NCBI GenBank assembly: GCA_018665625.1
Contig: JABJCF010000436.1
Location: 1-7,864 of the forward strand
Direction of reading: 5' to 3'
DNA: 7,864 nucleotides
Source: Nitrospina sp.
Lineage (GTDB): Bacteria > Nitrospinota > Nitrospinia > Nitrospinales > VA-1
Position numbers and translations under genes: made by a program. The notes under the pieces were generated by a model. It saw only the letters and a list, made by a program, of their open reading frames with translations. It had not been told where the DNA came from and ran no database searches. Below are positions 1-6,840 of this stretch, one piece after another. Position 1 is the first letter of the stretch. Each line of letters opens with the position of its first letter.

Positions 1-317
1 ATTGCTGCTTGCACATTGCCCCTGATAATAAACCCAAACAAATTTAAATCTTGAAATCGATAAATATCCGCTATGGCAAAACCAGTATAAAATAATACAA
101 ACCAAACCATCACAGGAACGCTTCGAAAAATCCAAATATATAAAAAACTAAAAGTTTGTATTAGAATACTTTTTGAAAGTCTTAAAAGGGCAAAAATTAT
201 TCCTAAAATTACTCCAAAAAACATAGAAATAAGCGACATACAAATTACTAAGAAAAAAGCCCTTACAAATTTATCTGTTGGATTTAGTAATTGATCTGCA
301 AAAAATGACCAGTCCAT
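1..317 (-). CDS. Polar amino-acid ABC transporter permease, N-terminal part (cut by window edge)
   Basis: The reading frame starts at ATG 317-315 and stays open for 105 codons to the left edge. The protein begins MDWSFFADQLLNPTDKFVRA and has hydrophobic segments at about residues 19-46 and 56-78. Between them lies the pattern LRLSKS...LYIWIFRSVPVMV, matching the family signature (A)LxRLS...LYxxxFRGTP of HisM/GltK-type permeases of polar amino-acid ABC importers. The visible end, RGNVQAA, matches the stretch before the EAA loop, which would lie outside the window. It would form the inner-membrane channel fed by the binding protein at 1214-2011. Two in-frame TAA codons lie just upstream, which fixes this start or a later one. 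The Shine-Dalgarno is poor: the only GAGG is about 30 bases upstream, right after a stem-loop. An IS remnant now separates it from its partner gene. Whether the rest is intact cannot be seen. Confidence 0.85.
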   Translation of the reverse strand, partial: MDWSFFADQLLNPTDKFVRAFFLVICMSLISMFFGVILGIIFALLRLSKSILIQTFSFLYIWIFRSVPVMVWFVLFYTGFAIADIYRFQDLNLFGFIIRGNVQAA

Positions 318-349
318 TTTGATTTATTATAATTTATAGTAATAATCCT

Positions 350-381
350 CTAACTACAGTATTTGAAGATGCTGGAGTTAG
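350..381. promoter_or_regulatory. Imperfect stem-loop in the permease leader
   Basis: Arms 350-362 (CTAACTACAGTAT) and 369-381 (ATGCTGGAGTTAG) pair over 13 positions around a 6-base loop, with 11 Watson-Crick pairs, one mismatch and one position that is G-T or A-C depending on strand. On the minus strand it ends 32 bases before the permease ATG and is followed at once by AGAGGATT. No T-run follows on either strand, so it is not a standard terminator. Stem-loops between binding-protein and permease genes are known to set their expression ratio in ABC operons; that role here is inference. Confidence 0.5.
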
Positions 382-480
382 TTGATATTAAAAACCAGTT
401 TATTAGTAAATATTAACCATATAATATTTGAAATTACTCGAGAACGTGTATTAGATTTGTTGTTAAACAGTTGAAAAATT

Positions 481-1145
481 AGACTGCGTTGGAACTATTT
501 TAAAAGGCTAAAGTCTGCATAGTAGATGGACGACCTAGTCTGATCTACAAGTCCACTTTTGAAATAAGATCAATCGAGAAGATAGTCCTGGTTAATTTGA
601 CTGATAGTGGCTTCTATATAGGAACTTTTTCGTAATTATTTTTTTGTTTGCACAATTTGTATTCATTGTCGTTTTGAATTGATCGTGAAGGAGTCACGAT
701 CTGATTTGTTACAAAATGTTTTCACCTCAATATCCAGGATCAGCTATCAGGATATCAGGTTGACTAACCATAATTCGTTTGACTTGTTTGTGCGCTGCTT
801 CAACAGTATAACCATCATAGGCTTTCCATAGCTGTCCAAGGGTACATGGATAAAATCGCTGACTAGTTTTCTATAAGCGTAAACTTTAGTTCAAAACGCT
901 TAATGTTTGCGATCCTAGCCTTTTGCAATACATCTAAAATTAGATTCGGATAGACTGTAGAATATCTCATTAACATATTTCTGATAAAACAAAATCAGAG
1001 CGGAGTTAAGCAGTTTGTCAATATAAAGTTTTAGCTGTTTTTCGCTCATATTGTGTAAGCTGAACAAGAAATTTAGCTCTGTTGCAAATGTTTTAAATGA
1101 ATCAGGGATATCAGTAAACGATCCAGTTTGGGTAGACCACCTCTG
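481..1145 (-). pseudogene. Decayed IS5-type DDE transposase
   Basis: Translating the minus strand in pieces gives clear blocks of the IS5-type transposase whose relatives read YSLHAPEVECIGKGKAHK, YEFGxKVS, NPYDGHTLxxA and VDxGYRG. A 76-codon open stretch (1145-918) ends FYSLSESNFRCIAKG. The same frame continues through stops as DRKH*AF*TKV. After one frameshift near 862-870 come LWKAYDGYTVEAAHKQV and ILIADPGY*GENIL (aspartate block, near 861-715). A further shift at an A-run near 640 leads to LRKSSYIEATISQINQDYLL and SYFKSGLVDQ, matching the C-terminal glutamate block (RRRSAIEPVIGHLK...RNYLKG). TAG, TAA and TGA all interrupt it. The N-terminal half, with the first catalytic aspartate, was not recognised. 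It sits inside an amino-acid ABC operon, between binding-protein and permease genes. Family assignment is good; the subgroup and exact ends are uncertain. Confidence 0.8.
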
Positions 1146-1156
1146 AACCTGTAAAA

Positions 1157-1171
1157 GATAATAAAATTATC
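1157..1171 (-). terminator. Possible weak terminator after the binding-protein gene
   Basis: GATAAT-AAA-ATTATC is a perfect 6-bp inverted repeat, 43 bases past the binding-protein stop, and is followed by TTTT on the minus strand. The stem is A/T-rich with one G-C pair, so it would be weak. It may be a chance AT palindrome. Confidence 0.3.
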
Positions 1172-1213
1172 CTCGAGAGATGGTCAGTAATTACTTGCAA
1201 AAACAACAACTAT

Positions 1214-2011
1214 TTATAGGCTAGCCCCCTCTAAATTCCATTTTGCTAATAATTTAGCGTATGTGCCATCAACAAATATAGAGTTGAGAGCTGCACTAAT
1301 TGCAGTATTGAGAACTGGGCGACTTTTGTTAAGACCAATACCATCTAAAATTTTCCCAAAACTTGACCCTGCGAACTTAAATTTGTTGTTAGATTTACCT
1401 ACATAATAAGCTGCTGCAGTATTAGTCGTGCCCACGGCATCTACTTGTCCTGCCTGTAACTGACCGAAGCTATCTGTAGTCGCCTCTAATATAACAATAT
1501 CTATAGGCGTTTTACCTCCTGATGATAAAGACTCGTTTGTCTCTATTAAAATATTGTGAATTGTTGTTCCATTTGGAACAGCAACTTTTAAACCTGATAA
1601 ATCAGCAGGTCCGTTAATTGATTCATTGTTACTGGCATTCACTACTATAGACTGAGCAGAATATCCAAAGGGTATCATGTCGATTACTTCAACCCTAGTA
1701 GGCTTGATAAAAAGTTCCTGAACAATTGCATCACATATTTGCCCACTTAAAGAAGCAATTAAGCCAGAAAATTTCATTTGTTCCCATTTAACTTCTAGTC
1801 CTAGTCGATTACCAATTTCAACACCTAAATCTATCTCAAAGCCCTGAAAATTTCCACTAGCATCAGCAAATGCGCGCGGTGGATTATCTATTGTGGCACA
1901 ATAGGTAATTGCACCTTTTTTAGCTACGTCGTCTGGTGGTTGAAACATAGGCTTAGCATTCAAACTAAACGTAAATAGCAACCCGACTAATAAAGTTATT
2001 ATCGTTTTCAT
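1214..2011 (-). CDS. Polar amino-acid ABC transporter substrate-binding protein
   Basis: This 265-residue protein fits family 3 periplasmic binding proteins (SBP_bac_3), which capture amino acids for an ABC importer. Residues 1-19 (MKTIITLLVGLLFTFSLNA) form a signal peptide with likely cleavage after SLNA. Lobe 1 has NPPRAFADASGNFQGFEIDL (43-62), FSGLIASLSG (81-90) and the ligand-contact arginine region KPTRVEVID (103-111, R106). Lobe 2 has LSGLKVAVPNGTT (138-150) and the aspartate block QLQAGQVDAVGTT (185-197). The C-terminal motif FVDGTYAKLLAKW (246-258) closes the fold. The length is normal and no lesion is seen. The ATG is preceded by AAGGAG with an 8-base spacer (2020-2025). A broken paralogue lies just upstream and the cognate permease downstream beyond an IS remnant. 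The gene is visibly more AT-rich than the ligase/reductase pair. The exact substrate cannot be told. Confidence 0.93.
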   Translation of the reverse strand: MKTIITLLVGLLFTFSLNAKPMFQPPDDVAKKGAITYCATIDNPPRAFADASGNFQGFEIDLGVEIGNRLGLEVKWEQMKFSGLIASLSGQICDAIVQELFIKPTRVEVIDMIPFGYSAQSIVVNASNNESINGPADLSGLKVAVPNGTTIHNILIETNESLSSGGKTPIDIVILEATTDSFGQLQAGQVDAVGTTNTAAAYYVGKSNNKFKFAGSSFGKILDGIGLNKSRPVLNTAISAALNSIFVDGTYAKLLAKWNLEGASL

Positions 2012-2076
2012 AGTAATTTCTCCTTATTAAGATTTAATTAATTGAGAGTATAGTAAAATCAATAAATATTCAGAGA

Positions 2077-2320
2077 CTAGCTCCTTATAATTTAATTTTA
2101 CTAATAATCCATGTATGTACCAACAACAAAATATAGAGTAAAGAGCTCCACTATTTGCATTATTGAGTACTGATTGATCTTTGTTAAGACCAATAACAGC
2201 TAAAATATTCTCAAACCATGATACTGCTAACTTCAAATTGCCATTATAGTAATCTACTTAGCAAGTTATGACATAATCAGTCATGCCCCTGCATCTACTA
2301 TACTGGTAATCCAAGTGCAA
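2077..2320 (-). pseudogene. Truncated, decayed tandem copy of the substrate-binding protein
   Basis: Nucleotides 2077-2320 align along their length with 1221-1460, the 3' third of the intact binding-protein gene. For example, TTTGTTAAGACCAATA and CTAATAAT/CTAATAATC are shared in order and orientation. Translation gives ENILAVIGLNKDQSVLNNA against GKILDGIGLNKSRPVLNTA in the intact protein. An extra base in the ATATTTT stretch shifts the frame and a lost base about 25 nucleotides later restores it, so LLVKLNYKEL matches LLAKWNLEGA. The stop has been lost and the frame now runs on to 2027. Nothing of the signal peptide or lobe 1 remains: the copy begins beside a promoter at 2324-2353. This indicates a tandem duplication with loss of the 5' two thirds of the promoter-proximal copy. 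It is not expected to make a folded protein. Confidence 0.85.
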
Positions 2321-2323
2321 AAT

Positions 2324-2353
2324 ATAATAGAGTATAGTTGATATATATGTCAA
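2324..2353 (-). promoter_or_regulatory. Sigma70-like promoter for the ABC transporter operon
   Basis: On the minus strand TTGACA (2353-2348) is followed after 18 bases by TATTAT (2329-2324), a perfect -35 and a 5-of-6 -10. Transcription would start near 2317, run through the decayed binding-protein copy and reach the intact gene after about 300 bases. The region is very AT-rich, which raises the chance of accidental matches, but the full TTGACA box is notable. An 8-bp A/T hairpin (2383-2390 with 2397-2404) lies just upstream and could be a relic terminator. Confidence 0.6.
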
Positions 2354-2509
2354 GTAAAGAATATAACATATAGTATACAATTAATAATTTTTTTATAAAT
2401 TATTCAAAATTTAATGTATTATGAACTAAGAAGATAATTTAATTGGTCGATCCTTATTGTTAAGGAGACCACAACAAATTTTGAGGAATATGACCCCGCC
2501 CCCCCACTG

Positions 2510-3073
2510 TGGCAGATAAAGCGGGGCACTTCCAGGCCACTAGCTCCTGAATTTCTCCTCAAGATCACGAATGCCGAAACGTTCCTGTCCATAAAGACCA
2601 GCATGCAATGGAAAGCCTCTCCTTGCGTAATCGAGAGCAGGCTCGACCACTTCTGCAAGGGGGAGTCGACCAAATTTAGTAAGGGTCTTCACCAACGCTC
2701 CGAGTGCCGCAGGCACGCCGCTTGAAAGAATGCCTTCTTCCGGAACGTCAGACAATCCACGTTCCAGGTATGCTTACGGGGTAGTCTTTTCCGGAGCCAT
2801 GGTGTTTCCGTTGACTGAAACTTCCTGATTCGTCTCTGCCATGCAGATCAACATCGGACAATCCCCTCCGAGGGTAAAAATCTGGGGATTGACTACTCCT
2901 TCGACAAACGTTGCTCCGACCGCCACATCAACGGCCTTTCTTCCGCCTCCAAGAATATATGCTCCGGCTTTCGTCGACAGGTAATGTTCAGTGGCAACGG
3001 CACCACGAGTTCCTAGAAGTTGAGGGTAGAAGTTGTTATTTTGGGTGGTGTTTTGACGAAAAGCTCGGCTCAT
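2510..3073 (-). pseudogene. Gamma-glutamyltransferase-family gene, truncated and interrupted by two stops
   Basis: One frame carries the N-terminal third of a gamma-glutamyltransferase-family protein. GAVATEHYLSTKAGAYIL matches the family GxVAAxHPLATxAGxxIL; GGGRKAVDVAVGA matches GGNAVDAAVAA; then come VVNPQIFTLGGDCPML and NGNTMAPEKTTP. TAA at 2776-2774 interrupts it, but the same frame resumes as AYLERGLSDVPEEG, GRLPLAEVVEPALDYARRGF and LEEKFRS. A TAG at 2542-2540 follows, and the frame again resumes as WPGSAPLYLP, a typical family block. Homology then ends near a seven-C tract (2499-2505). About 188 codons remain of a usual 530 or so, and the catalytic threonine and small subunit are absent. 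The position before AP is N where typical members have the REMAP-type arginine. Start ATG 3073-3071 has no clear Shine-Dalgarno. The protein would have cleaved gamma-glutamyl bonds, or acted as a related acylase, in the periplasm. Confidence 0.87.
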
Positions 3074-3294
3074 TCTGGTTTCATGATTAAGTTTAGAAAA
3101 ATAGAGATAACTAAATAAATACTGTAGTCCAACATAAAATCAATCCCAGCTATATGATGTTGATTTTTCCGAATTATTTAAAATATAATCATCATTTGTT
3201 GTATTTTAAAAATATGGTAAGGATAAGGAGAACTCAGTTCCTCTTAGATTAACACCATTAATTTTTTACAGTCATCATTCCTGACAAAAGTTTA
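3074..3294. other. AT-rich gap between two pseudogenes
   Basis: There is no reading frame or homology that I can recognise between the FAH pseudogene stop and the glutamyltransferase start. A loose inverted repeat (GGAGAACTCAGTTCCTC, near 3227-3243) is present without a following T-run. No convincing promoter was seen. Confidence 0.5.
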
Positions 3295-4071
3295 CTATTC
3301 GGATAAATCTTCATATTGACTGCTAAGCTTACCAATCCCGGGAATTAAGATATCAATACTTGAGCCAGGCTTCATGGTGCGGGCACCGACTGACGTTCCA
3401 CAATAGATTAGGTCACCCGGAAGTAGTATTTGGTAGTGCGACATCAGAGAGACGATCTTCATTGGTGAAAAAATCATGTCACTAACTGGGTAATTTTGTC
3501 GTACCTTATCTCCCTGTAACGCCATGACCTTAAGGACACCTGGATTGATTTCAGTGGTTAACCAAGGCCCCAACGGTGTAAACGTGTCGAACCCCTTACA
3601 GCGAGTCCACTGCTGGAATGCTTTGTCCTCAAAAAGGAACTCAATTGCAGTAAAATCATTGACACAGGTATAGCCAAAAATATATTGGATGTCGTCCTCT
3701 TTGCTGATCTCTTGGCAGGTCGAGCTGATAACAATACCTAATGCAGCCTAAAAGATAACCCGTCCATGATGTCCGCGGGGTCAATAAATATTCTGTACAG
3801 GACCAATCACGCTCTTTATCGGCTTCATGAAGTAAAGTGGTACATCTGGAAGCGTCTGGCTTTCTTTTGGGCACGTTCGTGAAAGTTATTCCACAATGCA
3901 AAATGGAATGCGGTACTAGCGGGGCTTTCAACTGGACACCTGAAAGTGGCCTTGAACGTCTTTAGGCTGCGGACTATCAAAAAGTTCTCCCTTGTATTCT
4001 GAGACAGTATCACTTGTCAAAGTCCCGATCTCCGTCTTTACCTGGTAATCAAAACGTATCCATTGAGTCAA
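3295..4071 (-). pseudogene. Fumarylacetoacetate-hydrolase family gene, full-length but broken
   Basis: Pieces of the whole FAH fold can be read in order. The N-terminal blocks are QWIRFDYQVKTEIGTL and YKGELFDSPQP (4065-3960, frame A), then LKAPLVPHSILHCGITFTN after a frameshift near 3930. After a second shift near 3850 come PDVPLYFMKPIKSVIGPVQN, ALGIVISSTCQEISKED, IFGYTCVNDFTAIEF and QQWTRCKGFDTFTPLGPW, and finally PVSDMIFSPMKI and LLPGDLIYCGTSVGARTMKP. TGA 3783-3781 and TAG 3750-3748 interrupt the middle; the TAG stands where the family has the first metal-ligand glutamate region (xxEAALGIVI). The frame of the first and last blocks is the same, so the two frameshifts compensate. There is no ATG at the N-terminus; TTG 4071-4069 is the best remaining start. 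Members are Mg-dependent C-C hydrolases, isomerases or decarboxylases of keto-acids. It lies downstream of the reductase, probably once in its operon. Confidence 0.87.
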
Positions 4072-4157
4072 TTGAGGTAAGTCTCTTTTTAGTGTAAATA
4101 ACCCAAAATTGCATTGCTGCACTCGGTAGGTGTAGTGTACACCAGCTTTATTTATCC

Positions 4158-5135
4158 CTAATATAGTCCTGCAGTTTTTGCTCGCAACTGAACGAGGGCT
4201 AGTACCGTGTCGATTGTCGGGGTTGCAGTAACCGTTAGGCGTCCAAGCTCCTGCACGGAAGTTACCAGTGCGTCTATTTCCATCGGGCGCCCTTGTTCTA
4301 GATCTTGCCACATAGACGTTCGGTGCAAACCTACTGCGGCACCACCGTCAATGCGGCGATCAACGTCGATAGGGAATTTCACACCCAATTTTTCTGCGAC
4401 TTCCTGCGCCTCTACCATCATAGCACGCGTAACTGAGCGGGTTGCGGGATCGGTACAAAGTACGTCCAAGGTGGCATGGGTAAGTGCAGAGATTGGATTA
4501 AATGACAGATTACCCCAAAGTTTGACCCAGATCTCGTCACGAATACGCCGGCGCACAGGGGCCTTCAGACCTGATGCCATAAGCACTTTGGACAATGTTA
4601 TTGCTCGTTCTGATTTGGACCCGTCCGGTTCGCCAATGGAAAAACGGTTTCCCTCAATATGTTTAATCACCCCTGGCTGGACCACTTCGGCTGCGGGATA
4701 AACTACACATCCAAGTACACGCTCAGGCCCAAATCCGTTCCACTGCACATCATTTGGATCTACCGAGGTAAGACGGGTTCCTTCCAAATCACCACCAACC
4801 CCGTGAAAATACCACCAAGGAACTCCGTTCACACCGCTGACAATTGTAGTGTTCTCACCGATAAGCGGCTTCATTTTTTCGACGATTGGCGGCACTGAAT
4901 GGGCCTTAAGTGTAACGATCACATAATCCTGCGGCCCAAGCTTGGCCGGATCATCAGAAGCCATCACGGGTACCGTGGTTAGCTCTCCGCCTTCTTCAAT
5001 CAAGGTCAAACCGTTTGCTTGCATAGCAGCCAGATGCGGGCCACGAGCAACAAGGCTGACATCTGCACCGGACTGCGCCAACTTGACGCCCATGAAACCG
5101 CCAATTGCTCCGGCACCAAAAATACAGATTTTCAT
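4158..5135 (-). CDS. 2-dehydropantoate 2-reductase (ketopantoate reductase) family protein
   Basis: The 325-residue product has the ApbA/PanE two-domain layout, an NADPH-binding Rossmann domain followed by a helical C-terminal domain. The dinucleotide loop is FGAGAIGG (6-13). The first active-site lysine sits in VTLKAHSVP (K77). The second conserved lysine and asparagine are in WVKLWGNLSFNPISALT (K205, N209). The C-terminal signature is HRTSMWQDLEQGRPMEID (271-288), matching the family RxSMxQDxExGRxxEID. Length and ends look complete. The ATG lies 18 bases after the ligase stop, with AAAGGAT about 10 bases upstream, so the two genes are almost certainly co-transcribed. The classical reaction reduces ketopantoate to pantoate for CoA synthesis. 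The PWWYFH insert (106-111) and the setting beside an acyl-CoA ligase and FAH hydrolases suggest a catabolic paralogue acting on another 2-keto acid, so no gene symbol is given. Confidence 0.9.
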   Translation of the reverse strand: MKICIFGAGAIGGFMGVKLAQSGADVSLVARGPHLAAMQANGLTLIEEGGELTTVPVMASDDPAKLGPQDYVIVTLKAHSVPPIVEKMKPLIGENTTIVSGVNGVPWWYFHGVGGDLEGTRLTSVDPNDVQWNGFGPERVLGCVVYPAAEVVQPGVIKHIEGNRFSIGEPDGSKSERAITLSKVLMASGLKAPVRRRIRDEIWVKLWGNLSFNPISALTHATLDVLCTDPATRSVTRAMMVEAQEVAEKLGVKFPIDVDRRIDGGAAVGLHRTSMWQDLEQGRPMEIDALVTSVQELGRLTVTATPTIDTVLALVQLRAKTAGLY

Positions 5136-5153
5136 GACTAATCTATCCTTTAA

Positions 5154-6689
5154 TCACTCGTGCGTCATGCCCAGTTTTTCGGCCATGCCTATACGCTGGA
5201 TTTTCCCCGTAGGGCCCTTCGGAATTTCTTCCAAGATCATGATCGAGCGTGGCACCTTGAAATTTGCAATGTGTTCAGCGGCGAATGCTCTAATGTCTTT
5301 TTCATTCAATTGTGATCCCTCAGTGAGAACGACTGCTGCGGCGATATCCTCTCCCAGTTTCGGATGTAATACCCCAAAACAAACGATCTGTGCGATCTCT
5401 GGATGGCCCAGAAGAACCGCGTCTACTTCAAGCGGGCTGATCTTTTCTCCGCCCCGATTGATTATCTCTTTCAAGCGTCCGGTTAGACGCAAGTAGCCTT
5501 CATCGTCAAAAGCTCCCTGATCGCCGGTGCGGAACCAACGTTTCCCATCCGCCATGAAAAAGTTGTCTTCGTTGGCCTTTGGGTTGCCCTCGTATCCGGG
5601 GGTTACGTTTGGCCCGTTGATCACGATTTCGCCTGTTTGTCCCGCCATCAAAAGCACGTCACTGGTTTCACTTGCAGTTCCGACGTCTGGGCCTGCCGCG
5701 ACACCAACTGCCCCAGGTTTCTGCGCGCGAGGAGGTAGCGGGTTGGAGCACATCTGGTGTGCGGCCTCGGTCATGCCATAGGCTTCAATCACAGGGGCGT
5801 TAAACACATCAATCAATTCATTCATGATCGGCGCTGGAAGCGACGCGGAAGAAGAACGGAGGAATCTAAGGCCAACACGTTCGATGATGTCCTTGTTTCG
5901 AGAAGATCGGTTCAGGATTGCCTGGTGCATTGTCGGAACCGCTGTGTACCAAGTGGGACGCGCTTCATCGAGCTGAGCAAAGAAGCGCAGCGCATTGAAA
6001 CCGGGTGTACACAAAATTTGTCCACCCGCAGCCAGCGACCCGGAGACCGCAGCAATTAAACCGTGGATGTGAAACATTGGCATGACATTCAAGCAACGAT
6101 CATCTTTCGTCAGTTCTAGCGATGTTCTGACATTATTAGCCGAAGCAAACAAATTCGAATGCAGAAGTGGTACGATTTTCGGGCGAGAGGTCGTGCCAGA
6201 CGTGTGAAGAATCAAGGCAACATCATCTTCAGTTGGGATGGCGTTGTCGCAGTCTCCGATTTTTCCACCAGCGGATAATGTGAAGCACCCCGCAGGATCG
6301 GAGTTGTTAAAAGACAAGCGTAACACCGCTACTCCAAATTTTTCGGCCGCTAGTACTGCCGGGCCCTCATAGTCGTCTGCTACTACTATCACCTTGGCCT
6401 TCAGGTCTTCAAGATAGAATTCGTATTCTTCTTGTCTGTAGGCTGGGTTTAGCGGAGCCGTTGTTGCGGTTTGAGCTATTGTTACAAAAGCCGTTGCCAT
6501 CTCTGGACCATTGGGCAAAACAATCGCAACCCGATCACCGCGACCGACGCCGAAACCATGTAATGATTTTTTCACATTTGCACTTAAGTCACGCAACCCG
6601 CCGTAGGTCATCCATTCTCTGTCAGGTGCACCAATCGCAAACGTTTTTGCATCATGTATAGCAATCAAGGACGATACTGTATTGTTCAT
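5154..6689 (-). CDS. AMP-forming acyl-CoA synthetase, oxalate-CoA ligase (AAE3/Pcs60)-like
   Basis: This 511-residue ANL-superfamily ligase activates a carboxylate with ATP and joins it to CoA in the cytoplasm. The phosphate-binding loop is LILHTSGTTSRPKIVPL (159-175). FHIHG (206-210), TWYTAVPTMHQAIL (246-259), RSSSAS (278-283) and EAYGMTEAAHQMCSNPLP (302-319) follow, then RTGDQG (387-392), the hinge region GRLKEIINRGGEKISPLEVD (404-423) and the catalytic lysine in PTGKIQR (K496). HTSGTTSRPK, TWYTAVPT, RS(C/S)SAS, MTEA(A/T)HxMxSNPLP and NRGGEKISPxEVDAVLL are especially close to what I recall of plant AAE3 and yeast Pcs60 oxalyl-CoA synthetases, so oxalate is the favoured but unproved substrate. 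The ATG has GAGGA 8 bases upstream. It overlaps nothing and leads the two-gene operon with the reductase. No lesion is seen. Confidence 0.88.
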   Translation of the reverse strand: MNNTVSSLIAIHDAKTFAIGAPDREWMTYGGLRDLSANVKKSLHGFGVGRGDRVAIVLPNGPEMATAFVTIAQTATTAPLNPAYRQEEYEFYLEDLKAKVIVVADDYEGPAVLAAEKFGVAVLRLSFNNSDPAGCFTLSAGGKIGDCDNAIPTEDDVALILHTSGTTSRPKIVPLLHSNLFASANNVRTSLELTKDDRCLNVMPMFHIHGLIAAVSGSLAAGGQILCTPGFNALRFFAQLDEARPTWYTAVPTMHQAILNRSSRNKDIIERVGLRFLRSSSASLPAPIMNELIDVFNAPVIEAYGMTEAAHQMCSNPLPPRAQKPGAVGVAAGPDVGTASETSDVLLMAGQTGEIVINGPNVTPGYEGNPKANEDNFFMADGKRWFRTGDQGAFDDEGYLRLTGRLKEIINRGGEKISPLEVDAVLLGHPEIAQIVCFGVLHPKLGEDIAAAVVLTEGSQLNEKDIRAFAAEHIANFKVPRSIMILEEIPKGPTGKIQRIGMAEKLGMTHE

Positions 6690-6753
6690 CGTAGATTTCC
6701 TCTGAATATTCTGGGAGAAATTTATGTTTACACGACTGGAATTTTGATTTCTC

Positions 6754-6834
6754 TTATACCTTATGTGCCCCAGTCATCACGTTACCTTGTATTACCGGGC
6801 CAACTCCGTCCGGCGTACCAGTAAAAATAAGGTC
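6754..6834 (-). pseudogene. Second FAH-family gene, C-terminal fragment only
   Basis: On the minus strand, 26 codons from 6834 read DLIFTGTPDGVGPVIQGN followed by VMTGAHKV and a TAA at 6756-6754. GDLIFTGTPxGVGPVxPGDV is the well-known C-terminal block of fumarylacetoacetate-hydrolase family proteins. The upstream frame hits a TAA within 15 bases and no other FAH block is found above 6840, so only the extreme 3' end of the gene survives. It differs clearly from the matching block of the other FAH pseudogene (DLIYCGTSVGARTMKPG), so it is not a recent copy of it. It ends 64 bases before the ligase start, suggesting an ancestral FAH-ligase-reductase-FAH operon. Confidence 0.7.
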
Positions 6835-6840
6835 TCTTAA

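Noticed and set aside
2419..2673. 84-codon minus-strand frame over the 3' end of the gamma-glutamyltransferase fragment
   Set aside because: It is out of frame with the gamma-glutamyltransferase blocks, which read through the stop at 2540 in another frame; the overlapping frame has no family resemblance.
2510..4071. Stop-codon reassignment or recoding to explain in-frame stops
   Set aside because: TAA, TAG and TGA all occur as interruptions across three different broken genes, alongside frameshifts and truncations, while the intact genes contain none. Ordinary gene decay explains this better.
4129..4143. Inverted repeat GGTGTA-GTG-TACACC after the reductase as a terminator
   Set aside because: The stem is only six pairs and no T-run follows on the minus strand.
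4207..5496. Plus-strand reading frames opposite the reductase and ligase
   Set aside because: They are antisense shadows of well-conserved minus-strand genes and show no family motifs or start signals.
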